A stretch of DNA of 64,000 bases from the NCBI RefSeq assembly GCF_004769235.1, contig NZ_RQFG01000016.1, positions 1 through 64,000 on the forward strand. Reading direction: 5' to 3'. The stretch comes from Leptospira kanakyensis (GTDB lineage: Bacteria; Spirochaetota; Leptospiria; Leptospirales; Leptospiraceae). Positions 54,497 to 64,000 of this stretch are shown in pieces (position 1 is the first letter of the stretch; the number at the start of each line of letters is the position of its first letter). The position numbers were made by a program, and so were the translations under genes. Below the pieces are notes generated by a model. The model was given only the letters and a program-made list of their open reading frames with translations, did not search any database and was not told where the DNA came from.

Positions 54497-57037
54497 ATGA
54501 ATTTATACAAAAGATACTCCCGCGCATTCACTCTTGCTTCCCAAGTTTTTTCTTTGGGAATCGTGGTTCCGATTGGAATCGCTCTAATTCTTTTCTACGT
54601 TGATTTAAGTCCCACACAAATCAAAACCTTCATTGGCTCTACCATCGCCGCGGGACTTACCAGTCTCATTTTACCCGCTTTTATTTTCCCTAAAAAACTC
54701 AATGCCATCAAACAAGCGCTAATTGAACTTGAATCACAAACAGAAAAGAATCCAGCCACGTATGTTGCCGTTTGGGATCTAATCGCAAAAATGCCGGTAG
54801 TTGGGGCAGTTGTTGGAAGTGCACAGTGGATTATGGCCTTTCCGATTGTGATTGGCCCAATGCTTTATCTACCTGAAACCAGTAAGTCAGATTCTTTTTA
54901 TATTGTTTGTATTCTCATTTTAACAGCCCTCCTTAATGTTTTATTTTCATTCATTCTTTTGGAAAAGGCTTCCCATTTGGTTTTGGAAGATGAAATCCTC
55001 CAAGCAGATTTAAAAGAACGGATCACACCCTACTATAGAAACTTAAGAAGTACAGTCCCCATTATGTTTTCTATTATGGTGATGGTGCTTTCCATTTTTC
55101 TTTTGATTTTTGCTTTCAATACAAATGCGAAGTCACTAGAAAAAGCATTTTCAAACCAGTTGTACAACTTCAACCAAAGTAATGAGGCGGGGATTCATGT
55201 TTATTTTGAATCTGTGGAAACCAATTTAAAGGGGCTCGTGGTTTTACCTGTCGTAAAAACTGCTTTGGAAACTAAAAACTACAAACTAGCAGAACCAGCT
55301 CTTTCCAAAGTCCTCGAAGATTCTCAATTACTTTTAGAAAATGCATTCATTGCCTCCTTTGACGAGGGAGTTCCCATCGTTGCTTCTGGTCTTCCGGGCG
55401 GCGCAAGTGTAGGTTATTCTCTAGCTTCCAATCCGGAAGTTTTAGAAAATATAAAGGCTGCCAAAGAAGGGAAAAACCATGTGGGTGTGGCTGTAAAATC
55501 TCCGATTAACGGAAGTATTGTGATCATGGTTACAGGCCCAGTCAAAAATGCCAATGGATCGATCATTGGGATGGCTGGTATGCCGTTTCTAGTAGGAAAG
55601 GCTATGGAATCTTTCCTGAAAAATGTAAAAATTGGAACTACTGGTTATTCTTTTCTTTTGGATAAACAATCCACCATGGTTTATCATCCCAATCCAAAAT
55701 ACCTAATGCATAGTTTCAAAAATTCAGAATTTGAGGAATTGGCAAAAAATGCTGGGGAATCGGATTCGTTTCGTAATCCTTGGGAAGGATCTACATTTTT
55801 ACTCCGAAGAAAGGTAAGTGAAAAATACGGTCTCCAATTTTTTTCTACTATTGATCTAAAAGAAATTGAGGTAGAAAGTTTATCTTCTTTACGAGGGCTA
55901 ACAATCATTAGCTTGGTTGGCGCCGTGCTCATTGCAATCGCCATTTATTCGCTTTTTACTGCCAGGTTCCGGCCAATGAAAACCATTGGGAAAATTTTGC
56001 AAGATATCGAAGTGGGGGATCTACGTCACAATGCAAAAATGGAATCTTCGGATGAATTTGCAAGACTTGCTCGTGGTCTGAATGCCACTTTAAAACAGAT
56101 ATCCGAAGTTGTAGGATCTAACCAGGCATTTTCAGAAGATTTGGCATCTTCCGCAGAAGAGATGTCAGCTTCTCTCAATATGTTATCTTCCAACGCACAA
56201 ACACAAGCTGCCTCTGCCGAAGAAATTTCTGCTTCGATTGAAGAGATTTCCGCAGCTGTTCAAAACGTGGATGCACAGGCAGAAGACCAGTTCCGAAAAG
56301 TTGATTTTTTGAAATTAAAAATGGCAGAACTCTCTAGCCTCATTGAAGCGACAGGTAGGCAAGTAGGGAAGGCTTCACAGGATGTGACTTTAATTTCAGA
56401 AGAAGCAAGATCTGGTCAAACTTCTCTAGACTCCATGAGAAATTCCATCACCAAAATTAGTAATAGTTCGGAAGAAATTGGAAGTGTGATTGAAATCATC
56501 AATAATATCTCTGAACAAATCAACTTACTTGCGTTAAATGCTGCGATTGAAGCTGCAAGAGCCGGGGTTTATGGAAGAGGGTTTGCGGTTGTTGCCGATG
56601 AAATTGGGAAGTTAGCTGAAAAAACGGCTATGTCCATTAATGATATCGGAGAACTCATCCAGGCCAATGAAAAGGAAATTGAAAGTGGTAGGGAGAATAT
56701 CGAAACCACCATTTCTCTCATCCAAAGGATCATCCAAGGAGTTAGTTCTTTCAATGAAATGACTGATTCCATTGAATCAAGCACACGTGAACAGCTCATC
56801 ATCAACCAAAAGGTGGGCGAAGAAGTGGATAAGGTGAACCAAATCAGCCAGGCCATCCGCCTTTCTATGGAAGAGCAGAAAAATGCGATTGGGGAAGTGG
56901 CCCAGGCCATTTTCAGTATCAATGATCTGACCCAGGGCACGGCAGCGGGACTTGAAGAGATGACGGCCACCTCCAATGGGATTGCGAATTTGGCAGAAAC
57001 CCTGAAACGAAAGATCAATTTCTTTAAAATCTCTTAA
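54497..57037 (+). CDS. Methyl-accepting chemotaxis protein with multi-pass N-terminus
   Basis: 846 residues. Unlike the two MCPs at 47-51 kb, this one starts with four or more membrane helices ([39 protein letters not shown] and later [19 protein letters not shown]) before a CACHE-type sensor ([29 protein letters not shown]), a HAMP linker and the signalling hairpin ([37 protein letters not shown]). The ligand is unknown. Confidence 0.93.
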   Translation: MNLYKRYSRAFTLASQVFSLGIVVPIGIALILFYVDLSPTQIKTFIGSTIAAGLTSLILPAFIFPKKLNAIKQALIELESQTEKNPATYVAVWDLIAKMPVVGAVVGSAQWIMAFPIVIGPMLYLPETSKSDSFYIVCILILTALLNVLFSFILLEKASHLVLEDEILQADLKERITPYYRNLRSTVPIMFSIMVMVLSIFLLIFAFNTNAKSLEKAFSNQLYNFNQSNEAGIHVYFESVETNLKGLVVLPVVKTALETKNYKLAEPALSKVLEDSQLLLENAFIASFDEGVPIVASGLPGGASVGYSLASNPEVLENIKAAKEGKNHVGVAVKSPINGSIVIMVTGPVKNANGSIIGMAGMPFLVGKAMESFLKNVKIGTTGYSFLLDKQSTMVYHPNPKYLMHSFKNSEFEELAKNAGESDSFRNPWEGSTFLLRRKVSEKYGLQFFSTIDLKEIEVESLSSLRGLTIISLVGAVLIAIAIYSLFTARFRPMKTIGKILQDIEVGDLRHNAKMESSDEFARLARGLNATLKQISEVVGSNQAFSEDLASSAEEMSASLNMLSSNAQTQAASAEEISASIEEISAAVQNVDAQAEDQFRKVDFLKLKMAELSSLIEATGRQVGKASQDVTLISEEARSGQTSLDSMRNSITKISNSSEEIGSVIEIINNISEQINLLALNAAIEAARAGVYGRGFAVVADEIGKLAEKTAMSINDIGELIQANEKEIESGRENIETTISLIQRIIQGVSSFNEMTDSIESSTREQLIINQKVGEEVDKVNQISQAIRLSMEEQKNAIGEVAQAIFSINDLTQGTAAGLEEMTATSNGIANLAETLKRKINFFKIS

Positions 57038-57051
57038 TCGGAGATATTTTA

Positions 57052-57075
57052 GGCCTTTTGTTGAAAAAAGAGGCC
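57052..57075. terminator. Hairpin after the chemoreceptor gene
   Basis: GGCCTTTT (57052-57059) and AAGAGGCC (57068-57075) form a stem with one G-U pair. It follows the MCP stop by 14 bases but has no T-run behind it. It probably separates the MCP transcript from the SAM-cycle operon, weakly supported. Confidence 0.4.
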
Positions 57076-57094
57076 ATAAAATGCTTGCCTGAAT

Positions 57095-57122
57095 CTACAT
57101 ATCAAGATTTCTTGATATGTAG
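57095..57122. promoter_or_regulatory. Perfect 13-bp-arm palindrome, candidate operator of the ArsR-methyltransferase regulator
   Basis: CTACATATCAAGA (57095-57107), a TT centre, then TCTTGATATGTAG (57110-57122) are exact inverted copies. A further half-site GATATCTTG follows at 57123-57130. The palindrome ends 11 bases before the ATG of the regulator gene, the usual place for an ArsR-type operator. No matching copy is seen elsewhere in the window. Confidence 0.75.
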
Positions 57123-57133
57123 ATATCTTGGTT

Positions 57134-58096
57134 ATGGCAGCAGAAACCCTTTTCCAATCTAGGCCTTCCGGCCACTTGCTCGTTGCCTCCAAGGCCATTT
57201 CCGATGAAACTCGGATTCGGATCCTCCACATCCTCAGTTTTGGGGCTTTTTCTGTGAATGAAGTGGTGGAAATTCTCGGGATGGGACAATCTCGGATCTC
57301 CCGCCATTTAAAAATTCTAACGGAAGCGGGGCTCATTTCCTCGCGTAGAGAAGGAAGTTTGGTTTATAGTTTCCTCCCGGAAGAAGATGAATCCGATCTT
57401 AAATTTCCTTTAGAGCTCACCAAACTATTGTTATCATACAAAGAAGATCTACCTTCCAGAGAAAGGGACCAAAAAATGGTACACCAAATTCTGGAAAACA
57501 GAGAAAGGAAATCCAAGTCCTTCTTTGATGGGGTCGCAGAAAGTTGGGAAAAATTACAAGAAGAGACACTCCATCCCAAACTGTATAGGTCTTGGATTTT
57601 ACAAGAACTACCCTTATGTGAAAATATTTTGGATTTGGGTTGTGGACCAGGAGGTCTTATCCCTTTTCTTCTCAACAAATCCAAACATGTGATTGGAGTG
57701 GATAACTCCTCCAAGATGATTGAAAATGCATCCTCACATTACGGAAAAAATCCGAGTGTGAGCCTCATCCAAACTCCTATGGAACATTTACCACTAGCAA
57801 CTCATTCTTGTGATGCGGTTGTTGCATCCATGGTAATGCACCATATTTCCCATCCACCTACTGTACTCGAAGAAGTGGCGAGGGTATTAAAACCAGGTGG
57901 GGTTTTGTGTATTGTGGATTTAGCAAAACACAATGCAGAATTTATGCGGGATAATTTTGCTGACCTCTGGCTCGGATTTGAACCAGAATTATTTGAGTCA
58001 TGGTTATCCAATGCAGGTTTTCGCGTCGGGTCAATGAATGAGATCCAAACAGAATCAAGTTTTAAAATTTTAACTATCAAAGCAACAAAGGAATAA
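57134..58096 (+). CDS. ArsR-type regulator fused to a methyltransferase domain (SahR-like)
   Basis: About 320 residues from the ATG at 57134; a TTG at 57128 is possible. Winged helix 1-100 ([20 protein letters not shown] and [30 protein letters not shown]) joined to a SAM-methyltransferase fold 120-320 ([45 protein letters not shown]). Such fusions in proteobacteria (SahR) sense SAH and control ahcY and metH. The gene is 10 bases upstream of ahcY and has a palindrome before it, so autoregulation is likely. Confidence 0.85.
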   Translation: MAAETLFQSRPSGHLLVASKAISDETRIRILHILSFGAFSVNEVVEILGMGQSRISRHLKILTEAGLISSRREGSLVYSFLPEEDESDLKFPLELTKLLLSYKEDLPSRERDQKMVHQILENRERKSKSFFDGVAESWEKLQEETLHPKLYRSWILQELPLCENILDLGCGPGGLIPFLLNKSKHVIGVDNSSKMIENASSHYGKNPSVSLIQTPMEHLPLATHSCDAVVASMVMHHISHPPTVLEEVARVLKPGGVLCIVDLAKHNAEFMRDNFADLWLGFEPELFESWLSNAGFRVGSMNEIQTESSFKILTIKATKE

Positions 58097-58106
58097 GGAG
58101 GACACT

Positions 58107-59426
58107 ATGTCCACAGCAACTGAAACAAAATCGGAAAGATTGCCATTTAAAGTGAAGGATATCTCTCTTGCAGAATGGGGAAGAGAAGAGATCATTTTGG
58201 CAGAAAAAGAAATGCCGGGCCTTATGGCTCTACGTAAAGAATTCGGAACTTCTAAACCACTGAAAGGTGCTAGAATTTGCGGATCTCTTCACATGACAAT
58301 TCAAACAGCGGTTTTAATTGAAACCTTGGCTGCATTAGGTGCTGACATTCGTTGGTCCTCTTGTAACATTTTTTCAACACAAGACCATGCAGCAGCAGCC
58401 ATTGCAAAAGCAGGAATCCCTGTATTTGCTTGGAAAGGCGAAACAGAAGAAGAATACTGGTGGTGTATTGAACAAACACTATTTTTTGACGGTGGAAAAG
58501 GACCAAACATGATCCTTGATGACGGTCATGATCTAACTCACTACATCCATGAAAAATACCCACAACTTCTAGCAGACATCAAAGGTGTTTCTGAAGAAAC
58601 AACTACAGGTGTGATTGCACTTCATAAAAAATTGAAAGCCGGAACTTTGAAAATCCCTGCAATCAACGTAAATGACTCTGTAACAAAATCAAAATTTGAT
58701 AACCTTTACGGTTGCCGTGAGTCACTCGCTGACGGAATCAAACGTGCAACAGACGTGATGCTCGCTGGTAAAGTAGCACTTGTTTGTGGATACGGGGATG
58801 TAGGAAAAGGTTCTGCTGCTTCTCTTCGTAACTTTGGTGCACGAGTGATCGTAACTGAAATTGATCCAATTTGTGCTCTTCAAGCGGTTATGGAAGGATA
58901 CCAAGTTCTTCGTGTAGAAGATGTGATTGAGAACGCAGACATCATTGTGACTGCTACTGGAAATGATGATATCATTTCACTCGAACACATGAAAGCGATG
59001 AAAGACGGTGCGATCCTTTGTAACATTGGTCACTTCGATACAGAAATTCAAATGTCTCGTTTGAATGCCGAAAAAGATGTAATCAAAAAAGAAATCAAAC
59101 CACAGGTTGATAAATACACTTTCCCTAATGGAAGATCGATCATCGTTCTTGCAGAAGGCCGATTGGTAAACCTTGGTTGTGCAACTGGTCACCCATCATT
59201 TGTAATGTCTAGTTCTTTCACAAACCAAGTTTTGGCTCAAATCGAACTTTACACAACAAAATATGAGTTAGGTGTTTACCGCCTTCCAAAACATTTGGAT
59301 GAAAAAGTAGCGGCACTTCATTTGGAGCAGTTGGGAGTTCGTTTGACAAAACTCTCTCAAAAACAAGCTGATTATATCAGTGTTCCACTCGAAGGTCCGT
59401 ACAAACCAGACCACTACCGATACTAA
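58107..59426 (+). CDS. ahcY: Adenosylhomocysteinase
   Basis: 439 residues. It hydrolyses S-adenosylhomocysteine to adenosine and homocysteine with tightly bound NAD. Motifs: [47 protein letters not shown] at the substrate site, NAD fold [25 protein letters not shown], and the C-terminal KPDHYRY with the Lys and Tyr that touch the cofactor. AAGGAGG precedes the ATG. It lies in an operon with the upstream regulator and supplies homocysteine for MetH encoded downstream. Confidence 0.97.
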   Translation: MSTATETKSERLPFKVKDISLAEWGREEIILAEKEMPGLMALRKEFGTSKPLKGARICGSLHMTIQTAVLIETLAALGADIRWSSCNIFSTQDHAAAAIAKAGIPVFAWKGETEEEYWWCIEQTLFFDGGKGPNMILDDGHDLTHYIHEKYPQLLADIKGVSEETTTGVIALHKKLKAGTLKIPAINVNDSVTKSKFDNLYGCRESLADGIKRATDVMLAGKVALVCGYGDVGKGSAASLRNFGARVIVTEIDPICALQAVMEGYQVLRVEDVIENADIIVTATGNDDIISLEHMKAMKDGAILCNIGHFDTEIQMSRLNAEKDVIKKEIKPQVDKYTFPNGRSIIVLAEGRLVNLGCATGHPSFVMSSSFTNQVLAQIELYTTKYELGVYRLPKHLDEKVAALHLEQLGVRLTKLSQKQADYISVPLEGPYKPDHYRY

Positions 59427-59433
59427 AAAAATC

Positions 59434-59461
59434 GCCCTTTTTGATAAAATTCAAGAAGGGC
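59434..59461. other. Hairpin between ahcY and the ferredoxin gene
   Basis: GCCCTT (59434-59439) and AAGGGC (59456-59461) pair, extended by TGA/TCA inside. No T-run follows on the plus strand, so it is more likely an mRNA-processing or stability element than a terminator. The ferredoxin gene starts 13 bases later. Confidence 0.35.
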
Positions 59462-59474
59462 AATGGAGTTTCTC

Positions 59475-59774
59475 ATGGCTTATGTTGTAACTGAAATTTG
59501 CGTTGATTGTAAATACACGAGTTGTGCAGCAGTTTGCCCGGTGGAAGCTTTTCACGAAGCTCCGGACACTCTGTACATTGATCCAGACACTTGTATTGAT
59601 TGTAATGCTTGTCAATATGAATGCCCGATTGATGCGATTTTTCCTGACTATGATGTTCCGGAAAAACACAAACCTTCGATTGAAGTGAATGCAAAAGAAG
59701 CAACCAAATTCCCGGTCATTGTTACCACTAAACCACCTCTCAAAGGTGCAAAGTGTTCCGATCCGAGTAAATAA
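59475..59774 (+). CDS. fdxA: Seven-iron-type ferredoxin (FdxA-like)
   Basis: About 99 residues from the ATG at 59475, supported by GGAG six bases upstream; the ATG at 59463 would be an extension. Cysteines: CVDCKYTSCAAVCPVEAF and CIDCNACQYECPIDAIF (Cys9, 12, 17, 21, 40, 43, 46, 50), the FdxA pattern of a [3Fe-4S] plus a [4Fe-4S] cluster. The free Cys24 of Azotobacter ferredoxin I is Ala here. It is a soluble one-electron carrier. Its place between ahcY and metH suggests it could feed electrons to MetH reactivation. Confidence 0.9.
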   Translation: MAYVVTEICVDCKYTSCAAVCPVEAFHEAPDTLYIDPDTCIDCNACQYECPIDAIFPDYDVPEKHKPSIEVNAKEATKFPVIVTTKPPLKGAKCSDPSK

Positions 59775-59838
59775 TTGATTTTAAAGGTATGTGGTCTTTT
59801 GGCCATATACTCTTTTCCCTATATACTGATATAATAAT

Positions 59839-62800
59839 ATGAAATTTGAATATACCAATCCTTCTGCAAAATCCCTTTTGAAATTAATAAACGAGAGGAT
59901 TCTCGTTTTAGATGGTGCTATGGGTACCATGATCCAAAGACATTCTTTGGAGGAAGACGATTTTCGTGGAGATCGTTTTAAGGATTGGCCTTGTTCCATT
60001 AAAGGAAACAACGACGTCCTTGCCATCACTCGTCCCGATATCATTGAATCTGTCCACTTGGAATATTTGGAAGCCGGTGCCGATATCATTGAAACCAATA
60101 CCTTTAGTTCGAACATTGTTTCTCAAGCGGACTACCAAATGGAATCGGCAGTCCGTGATTTAAACCTCGCTGCTGTCTCTTGTGCCAAAAATGCCGTAGC
60201 CAAATACAAAGAAAAAACAGGGAAAACAGATGTGTTCATTGCGGGTTCGATTGGGCCAACGGTAAAAACGGCCTCCCTTTCGCCAGATGTGAATAATCCC
60301 GCATTTCGTGCTGTCACCTTTGATGAGTTAGTTGACTGTTTTTATGAACAAGTATCGGCACTTCTCGATGGTGGTGTGGATTTACTTTTACCTGAAACAA
60401 ATATTGATACATTAAACTTAAAAGCATGTATTTATGCGATTGAGAAAGTTTTTGAAGAACGTAAAATTAGAATTCCCGTTGTCCTTTCTGTCACCATTAC
60501 GGATGCTTCGGGGCGAACTCTCTCTGGCCAAACTGGGGAAGCTTTTTATGTTTCCATCAAACATGCTAAGGCACTGGCTGTGGGAATCAATTGTGCGCTT
60601 GGTGCTGGTGAGATGCGTCCTTATATCGAGGAACTTTCTCGTGTGGCTGATTGTTACGTATCTTGTTATCCGAATGCGGGTCTTCCGAATGCTTTCGGTG
60701 GGTATGACCAAACTCCAGAAGAGTTTGGTGGTTGGATGAAAAATTTTGCCGAAGCAGGTTTCTTAAATATAGTTGGTGGTTGTTGTGGGACCACACCAGC
60801 GCATATCCGAGCAGCCAAAGAAGCAGTGTCTACCATCGCTCCTCGTCCTTTAAAAGAACAACCCAAAATCAGTACGTTTGCAGGTCTTGAACCTTTGAAA
60901 CTTACGAAAGACCAAGGGTTCATCAACGTAGGAGAAAGAAATAACGTCACTGGTTCTCCTAAATTCAAAAAACTCATCTTAGAGGGAAATTTTGAAGAAG
61001 CGGTGCAAGTGGCCTTACAACAAGTCCAAGCCGGTGCCAACGTCATTGATATCAACTTTGATGAAGCTCTCCTTGACGGCGAAGCCTCAATGACTAAGTT
61101 TTTGAACTTAATTGCAGGGGAACCAGACATTGCACGAGTTCCGTTTATGGTGGATTCTTCCAAGTGGTCTGTATTACTTGCGGGTCTCAAATGCATCCAA
61201 GGAAAACCCATTGTCAACTCCATCTCTTTGAAAGAAGGGGAAGAGGCATTTTTGGATCATGCACGCACCATCCAAAGATTCGGAGCCGCAGCGATTGTCA
61301 TGGCTTTCGACGAACAAGGACAGGCGGCAACCAAAGAAGACAAAGTTCGAATTTGTAAACGTGCTTATGACCTACTTGTTGAAAAATTAGATTTTGATCC
61401 AACGGACATTATCTTTGATCCAAACATCCTCACTGTTGCCACAGGAATCGAAGAACATAATAACTATGCGATGGATTTTATTGAAGCCACTCGCGAAATC
61501 AAACAAATCTGTCCAGGTGCGAAAGTATCAGGTGGACTCAGTAATATTTCTTTTTCTTTTCGTGGAAACAATCCCGTAAGAGAGGCAATGCACTCCGTAT
61601 TCTTATACCACGCCATCCAAGCAGGTATGGATATGGCCATTGTCAACGCAGGGATGTTAGAAGTATATGAACAGATCCCAAAAGATCTTTTGGAACTTGT
61701 GGAAGATGTCATTCTCAACCGTAGACCAGATGCGACGGAACGGATGATTGAGGCAGCGGCAAGTTTTCATGGAGAAGCCAAGGTCCAAAAGAAGGATGAT
61801 GTGTGGAGGAGTGGATCTGTAGAAGAGCGCCTAACGCACGCTTTAGTGAAAGGGATTGATGAATTTGTTACCCAAGATACAGAAGAAGCACGCACTAGTT
61901 TTGCTAGACCTCTCGAAGTGATCGAAGGGCCACTGATGAATGGAATGAAGGTGGTAGGGGAACTATTTGGTGCCGGAAAGATGTTTCTTCCGCAAGTAGT
62001 AAAAAGTGCAAGGGTAATGAAAAAAGCCGTGGCTTACTTACTCCCTTTTATGGAAGAAGAAAAACGAAATCAAAAAGATGAAAGTAAACAAGCCAAGTTC
62101 CTCATTGCAACTGTGAAGGGAGATGTCCACGATATTGGAAAAAATATTGTGGGAGTCGTTCTTGCGTGTAACAACTATGAGGTGATTGATCTTGGAGTGA
62201 TGGTTCCTTGTGAAAAAATTTTAGAAACTGCCAAAAAAGAGAATGTGGCGGCCATTGGTCTATCGGGTCTTATCACACCGTCGCTTGATGAAATGGTGTA
62301 TGTGGCCAAAGAGATGGAACGCCAAGGATTCCAAGTTCCACTTCTTATTGGTGGGGCCACAACTTCCCCCGCACATACCGCAGTGAAAATTGCCGAGCAG
62401 TATTCCAAACCTGTCCTTCATGTGATGGATGCTTCCCGTGTTGTGAATGTGATGAATAGTGCTCTCAATCCACAAACAGCAGTGGATTATGCAAAACAGG
62501 TAGTAGAAGAACAATCAAGAATTCGTGAAGAATTTTATTCCAGGGAAAACGAAAGAAATATTTTGCCAATTGAGGATGCAATTAAAAACAAATTTTCTGC
62601 GGATTGGGATTCTTATACTCCACCTAAACCAAGTTTTACGGGAGTACAAAAAATTGACGACGTGAGTTTGAAGGATTTACTCTCTTATATTGACTGGTCT
62701 CCTTTCTTTTTGGCTTGGGAATTAAAAGGCCGATACCCTCAAATCCTCAAAGACCCAGTGATAGGAAAAGAAGCCACATCTCTTTTTAATGATGCCCAAA

Positions 62801-63555
62801 TCATCTTAAAAGAAATGTTGGAAAATCCAAATCTCAAACCGAGGGCGGTTGTCGGAATGTTCCCTGCTGTTTCTCATGGGGAAGTGGTAGAAATTTTTGA
62901 AGATGATTCCAAAACCAAATCTTTGGGAACGTATCCAATGTTACGCCAACAGACAGTGAAAATGACAACCCAACCTAACTATAGTTTGGCTGATTTTGTC
63001 GCTCCCCAAGATAAAAAGAAAAATGACTATATTGGATATTTTGCCGTAACGGCCGGTCATGGAATTGAAGAATTGGCAAGAACCTATGAAGCCAAACAAG
63101 ATGATTACAATGCCATCTTGGTAAAAGCGCTTGCGGATAGGTTTGCAGAAGCGTTTGCGGAATACATGCACCATAGAATGCGAGAAGAATGGGGATTTGG
63201 AAGGACTGAAAATCTTTCGAGAGAAGATATGATCCGAGAAAAGTACCGTGGGATTCGTCCAGCTCCTGGTTATCCCGCTTGTCCTGACCATACAGAAAAA
63301 AAGAAAATTTGGAAACTATTGGATGTGGAAAAAAATGCAGGCATCCAACTCACCGAATCCTGTGCCATGTGGCCGGCAAGTAGTGTGAGTGGGTATTATT
63401 TTTCCCACCCAGAATCTCGTTATTTTGCCATTGGAAAAATCAACGAAGACCAAGTGGTGAATTACGCCAAGGATAAAGAAATGGAAATTTCTGAAGTAGA
63501 ACGTTGGTTGTCACCAATTCTCAACTATGATCCTTCGCGTAAGTCTAAATCTTAA
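59839..63555 (+). CDS. metH: Cobalamin-dependent methionine synthase
   Basis: 1238 residues, full length. Domains: homocysteine-binding 1-340 with zinc Cys252 ([10 protein letters not shown]) and Cys315-Cys316 ([10 protein letters not shown]); pterin domain ([28 protein letters not shown]); cobalamin domain with base-off His764 ([15 protein letters not shown]) and [12 protein letters not shown]-terminal SAM-dependent reactivation domain ([18 protein letters not shown]). It methylates homocysteine from methyltetrahydrofolate. No B12 riboswitch is visible in the 64-base gap before it. Confidence 0.97.
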   Translation: MKFEYTNPSAKSLLKLINERILVLDGAMGTMIQRHSLEEDDFRGDRFKDWPCSIKGNNDVLAITRPDIIESVHLEYLEAGADIIETNTFSSNIVSQADYQMESAVRDLNLAAVSCAKNAVAKYKEKTGKTDVFIAGSIGPTVKTASLSPDVNNPAFRAVTFDELVDCFYEQVSALLDGGVDLLLPETNIDTLNLKACIYAIEKVFEERKIRIPVVLSVTITDASGRTLSGQTGEAFYVSIKHAKALAVGINCALGAGEMRPYIEELSRVADCYVSCYPNAGLPNAFGGYDQTPEEFGGWMKNFAEAGFLNIVGGCCGTTPAHIRAAKEAVSTIAPRPLKEQPKISTFAGLEPLKLTKDQGFINVGERNNVTGSPKFKKLILEGNFEEAVQVALQQVQAGANVIDINFDEALLDGEASMTKFLNLIAGEPDIARVPFMVDSSKWSVLLAGLKCIQGKPIVNSISLKEGEEAFLDHARTIQRFGAAAIVMAFDEQGQAATKEDKVRICKRAYDLLVEKLDFDPTDIIFDPNILTVATGIEEHNNYAMDFIEATREIKQICPGAKVSGGLSNISFSFRGNNPVREAMHSVFLYHAIQAGMDMAIVNAGMLEVYEQIPKDLLELVEDVILNRRPDATERMIEAAASFHGEAKVQKKDDVWRSGSVEERLTHALVKGIDEFVTQDTEEARTSFARPLEVIEGPLMNGMKVVGELFGAGKMFLPQVVKSARVMKKAVAYLLPFMEEEKRNQKDESKQAKFLIATVKGDVHDIGKNIVGVVLACNNYEVIDLGVMVPCEKILETAKKENVAAIGLSGLITPSLDEMVYVAKEMERQGFQVPLLIGGATTSPAHTAVKIAEQYSKPVLHVMDASRVVNVMNSALNPQTAVDYAKQVVEEQSRIREEFYSRENERNILPIEDAIKNKFSADWDSYTPPKPSFTGVQKIDDVSLKDLLSYIDWSPFFLAWELKGRYPQILKDPVIGKEATSLFNDAQIILKEMLENPNLKPRAVVGMFPAVSHGEVVEIFEDDSKTKSLGTYPMLRQQTVKMTTQPNYSLADFVAPQDKKKNDYIGYFAVTAGHGIEELARTYEAKQDDYNAILVKALADRFAEAFAEYMHHRMREEWGFGRTENLSREDMIREKYRGIRPAPGYPACPDHTEKKKIWKLLDVEKNAGIQLTESCAMWPASSVSGYYFSHPESRYFAIGKINEDQVVNYAKDKEMEISEVERWLSPILNYDPSRKSKS

Positions 63556-63586
63556 AAGGGTGTTTCCCATCTTTTAGGAGGATCAA

Positions 63587-63880
63587 GTGAGTTTCATTCT
63601 AAACAACCACAACCATGGATGGAAGTCTGTCGCCAAAGGAACGCTTGGTGATGGGTTTCCTTTTCATTCTAAACTTGCGACTTGGCTAGAAGAATATACA
63701 AATATTCCCAAAGAAACGGAACTTGAAATTTTAGAAGTGAGTTGTGGGGAAGCCAATTGTCCAACCGAAGAAACGATGATTGTTTGGAAAAATCATGAAT
63801 TTCGAATCTCGAGGAAAAAAGAACAGATTTCAAAGATGGATGTAGATTTGTCCTGGAAACGATTTGTCAGCAAAGGATAA
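63587..63880 (+). CDS. Small unknown protein downstream of metH
   Basis: 97 residues, GTG start with AGGAGG about 11 bases upstream. WKSVAKGTLGDGFPFHSKLATWLEEYTNIPKETELEILEVSCGEANCPTEETMIVW contains two Cys (SCGEANCP) that could bind a metal or form a disulfide. No signal or membrane segment. It is 31 bases after metH and probably co-transcribed; a role linked to methionine metabolism is only suggested by position. A short AT-rich stem overlaps its stop. Confidence 0.65.
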   Translation: MSFILNNHNHGWKSVAKGTLGDGFPFHSKLATWLEEYTNIPKETELEILEVSCGEANCPTEETMIVWKNHEFRISRKKEQISKMDVDLSWKRFVSKG

Positions 63881-64000
63881 TCAAAAAGGGAATCCTTTAT
63901 TTACGTTTGGTTTTGCCCTTTTGCTCTAAAACATTGCTTCCGTTGTCGATTTTTATCCCTTAGTGCGAATCTGCGACAGTCGCATAAATCACATAAACTT
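63881..64000. other. Right edge of window, no complete gene
   Basis: 120 bases without a supported gene. An AAAGGAT / ATCCTTT stem (63872-63878 and 63892-63898) straddles the stop of the preceding gene. The last 25 bases contain GTCGCATAAATCACATAA, loosely like the TGTCGCATAAC repeat core at 36.7 kb. Confidence 0.4.

Noticed and set aside
59775..59838. Riboswitch or cobalamin element before metH
   Set aside because: The gap is only 64 bases and AT-rich, with none of the box sequences of a B12 riboswitch.
63897..64000. Minus-strand gene entering from the right edge
   Set aside because: The longest frame ends within about 20 codons at an in-frame stop; no start or family visible.
1..64000. 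CRISPR arrays, tRNA or rRNA genes, transposases, integrases
   Set aside because: No spaced direct-repeat array, no cloverleaf-type sequence with T-loop consensus, and no transposase or integrase motif was recognised by reading both strands; a tool scan could still find weak cases.

Overview
The window is a Leptospira chromosome segment. This is inferred from the many short spirochaete-style lipoprotein signal peptides, the Leptospira-type small helical lipoprotein at 51.7 kb, the AT-rich coding style, and the mix of methyl-accepting chemotaxis proteins, DoxX/AHSA1/ArsR and alginate-export-type porin genes. Nothing seen is a known virulence factor. A free-living (saprophytic) species is my best guess, but the species cannot be fixed from sequence alone.

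Layout. 0-6.8 kb: aconitase (5' end cut off), a J-domain protein, a methyltransferase, a large beta-helix-like exported protein and a PnuC-type transporter. 6.8-9.4 kb: a four-gene ArsR/AHSA1/YdeI/DoxX operon and an intact PIN-type toxin-antitoxin pair. 9.8-11.8 kb: an operon on the minus strand with an OmpR-type response regulator, two small membrane proteins of the YqjD/YqjE kind, a small unknown and CutA. 11.8-15.5 kb: DUF4279-like protein, STAS-like protein, EpmA-like EF-P lysyltransferase, exported proteins and a ZIP metal transporter. 15.5-22.9 kb: accessory block of small lipoproteins, an ankyrin protein, a BtrH-like protein, a repeat element, an alginate-export-type porin and a MORN-like lipoprotein. 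23-30.7 kb: lipid/redox genes (zinc-less MDR oxidoreductase, SDR, DUF1295, cyclopropane synthase), DEAD-box helicase, hybrid histidine kinase and exported MsrB. 30.8-36.8 kb: a strongly AT-rich island with all genes on the minus strand (SH3 proteins, membrane proteins, VapB with a truncated VapC, a lipoprotein, a class III cyclase). It is spaced by short repeats that look cassette-like. 36.8-46.8 kb: nucleotidyltransferase, lipoprotein, EpmB-like aminomutase divergent from efp, MtnB, two SDRs, a large unknown, CorA and an M61 peptidase. 47-57 kb: three chemoreceptors, transporter and outer-membrane genes. 57.1-63.9 kb: an ArsR-methyltransferase fusion regulator behind a perfect palindrome, then ahcY, a ferredoxin, metH and a small unknown.

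How the parts work together. The right end is an S-adenosylmethionine-cycle locus: AhcY removes S-adenosylhomocysteine, MetH remethylates homocysteine, and the fused HTH-methyltransferase protein is a plausible SAH/SAM sensor (SahR-like). EpmA, EpmB and EF-P together form a complete beta-lysylation route for EF-P, although epmA lies 26 kb from the other two. The most unusual material is the AT-rich 30.8-36.8 kb island with its repeats, and several nested inverted-repeat elements between genes (18.9, 33.8 and 46.9 kb). No tRNA, rRNA, CRISPR array, transposase or integrase was recognised.
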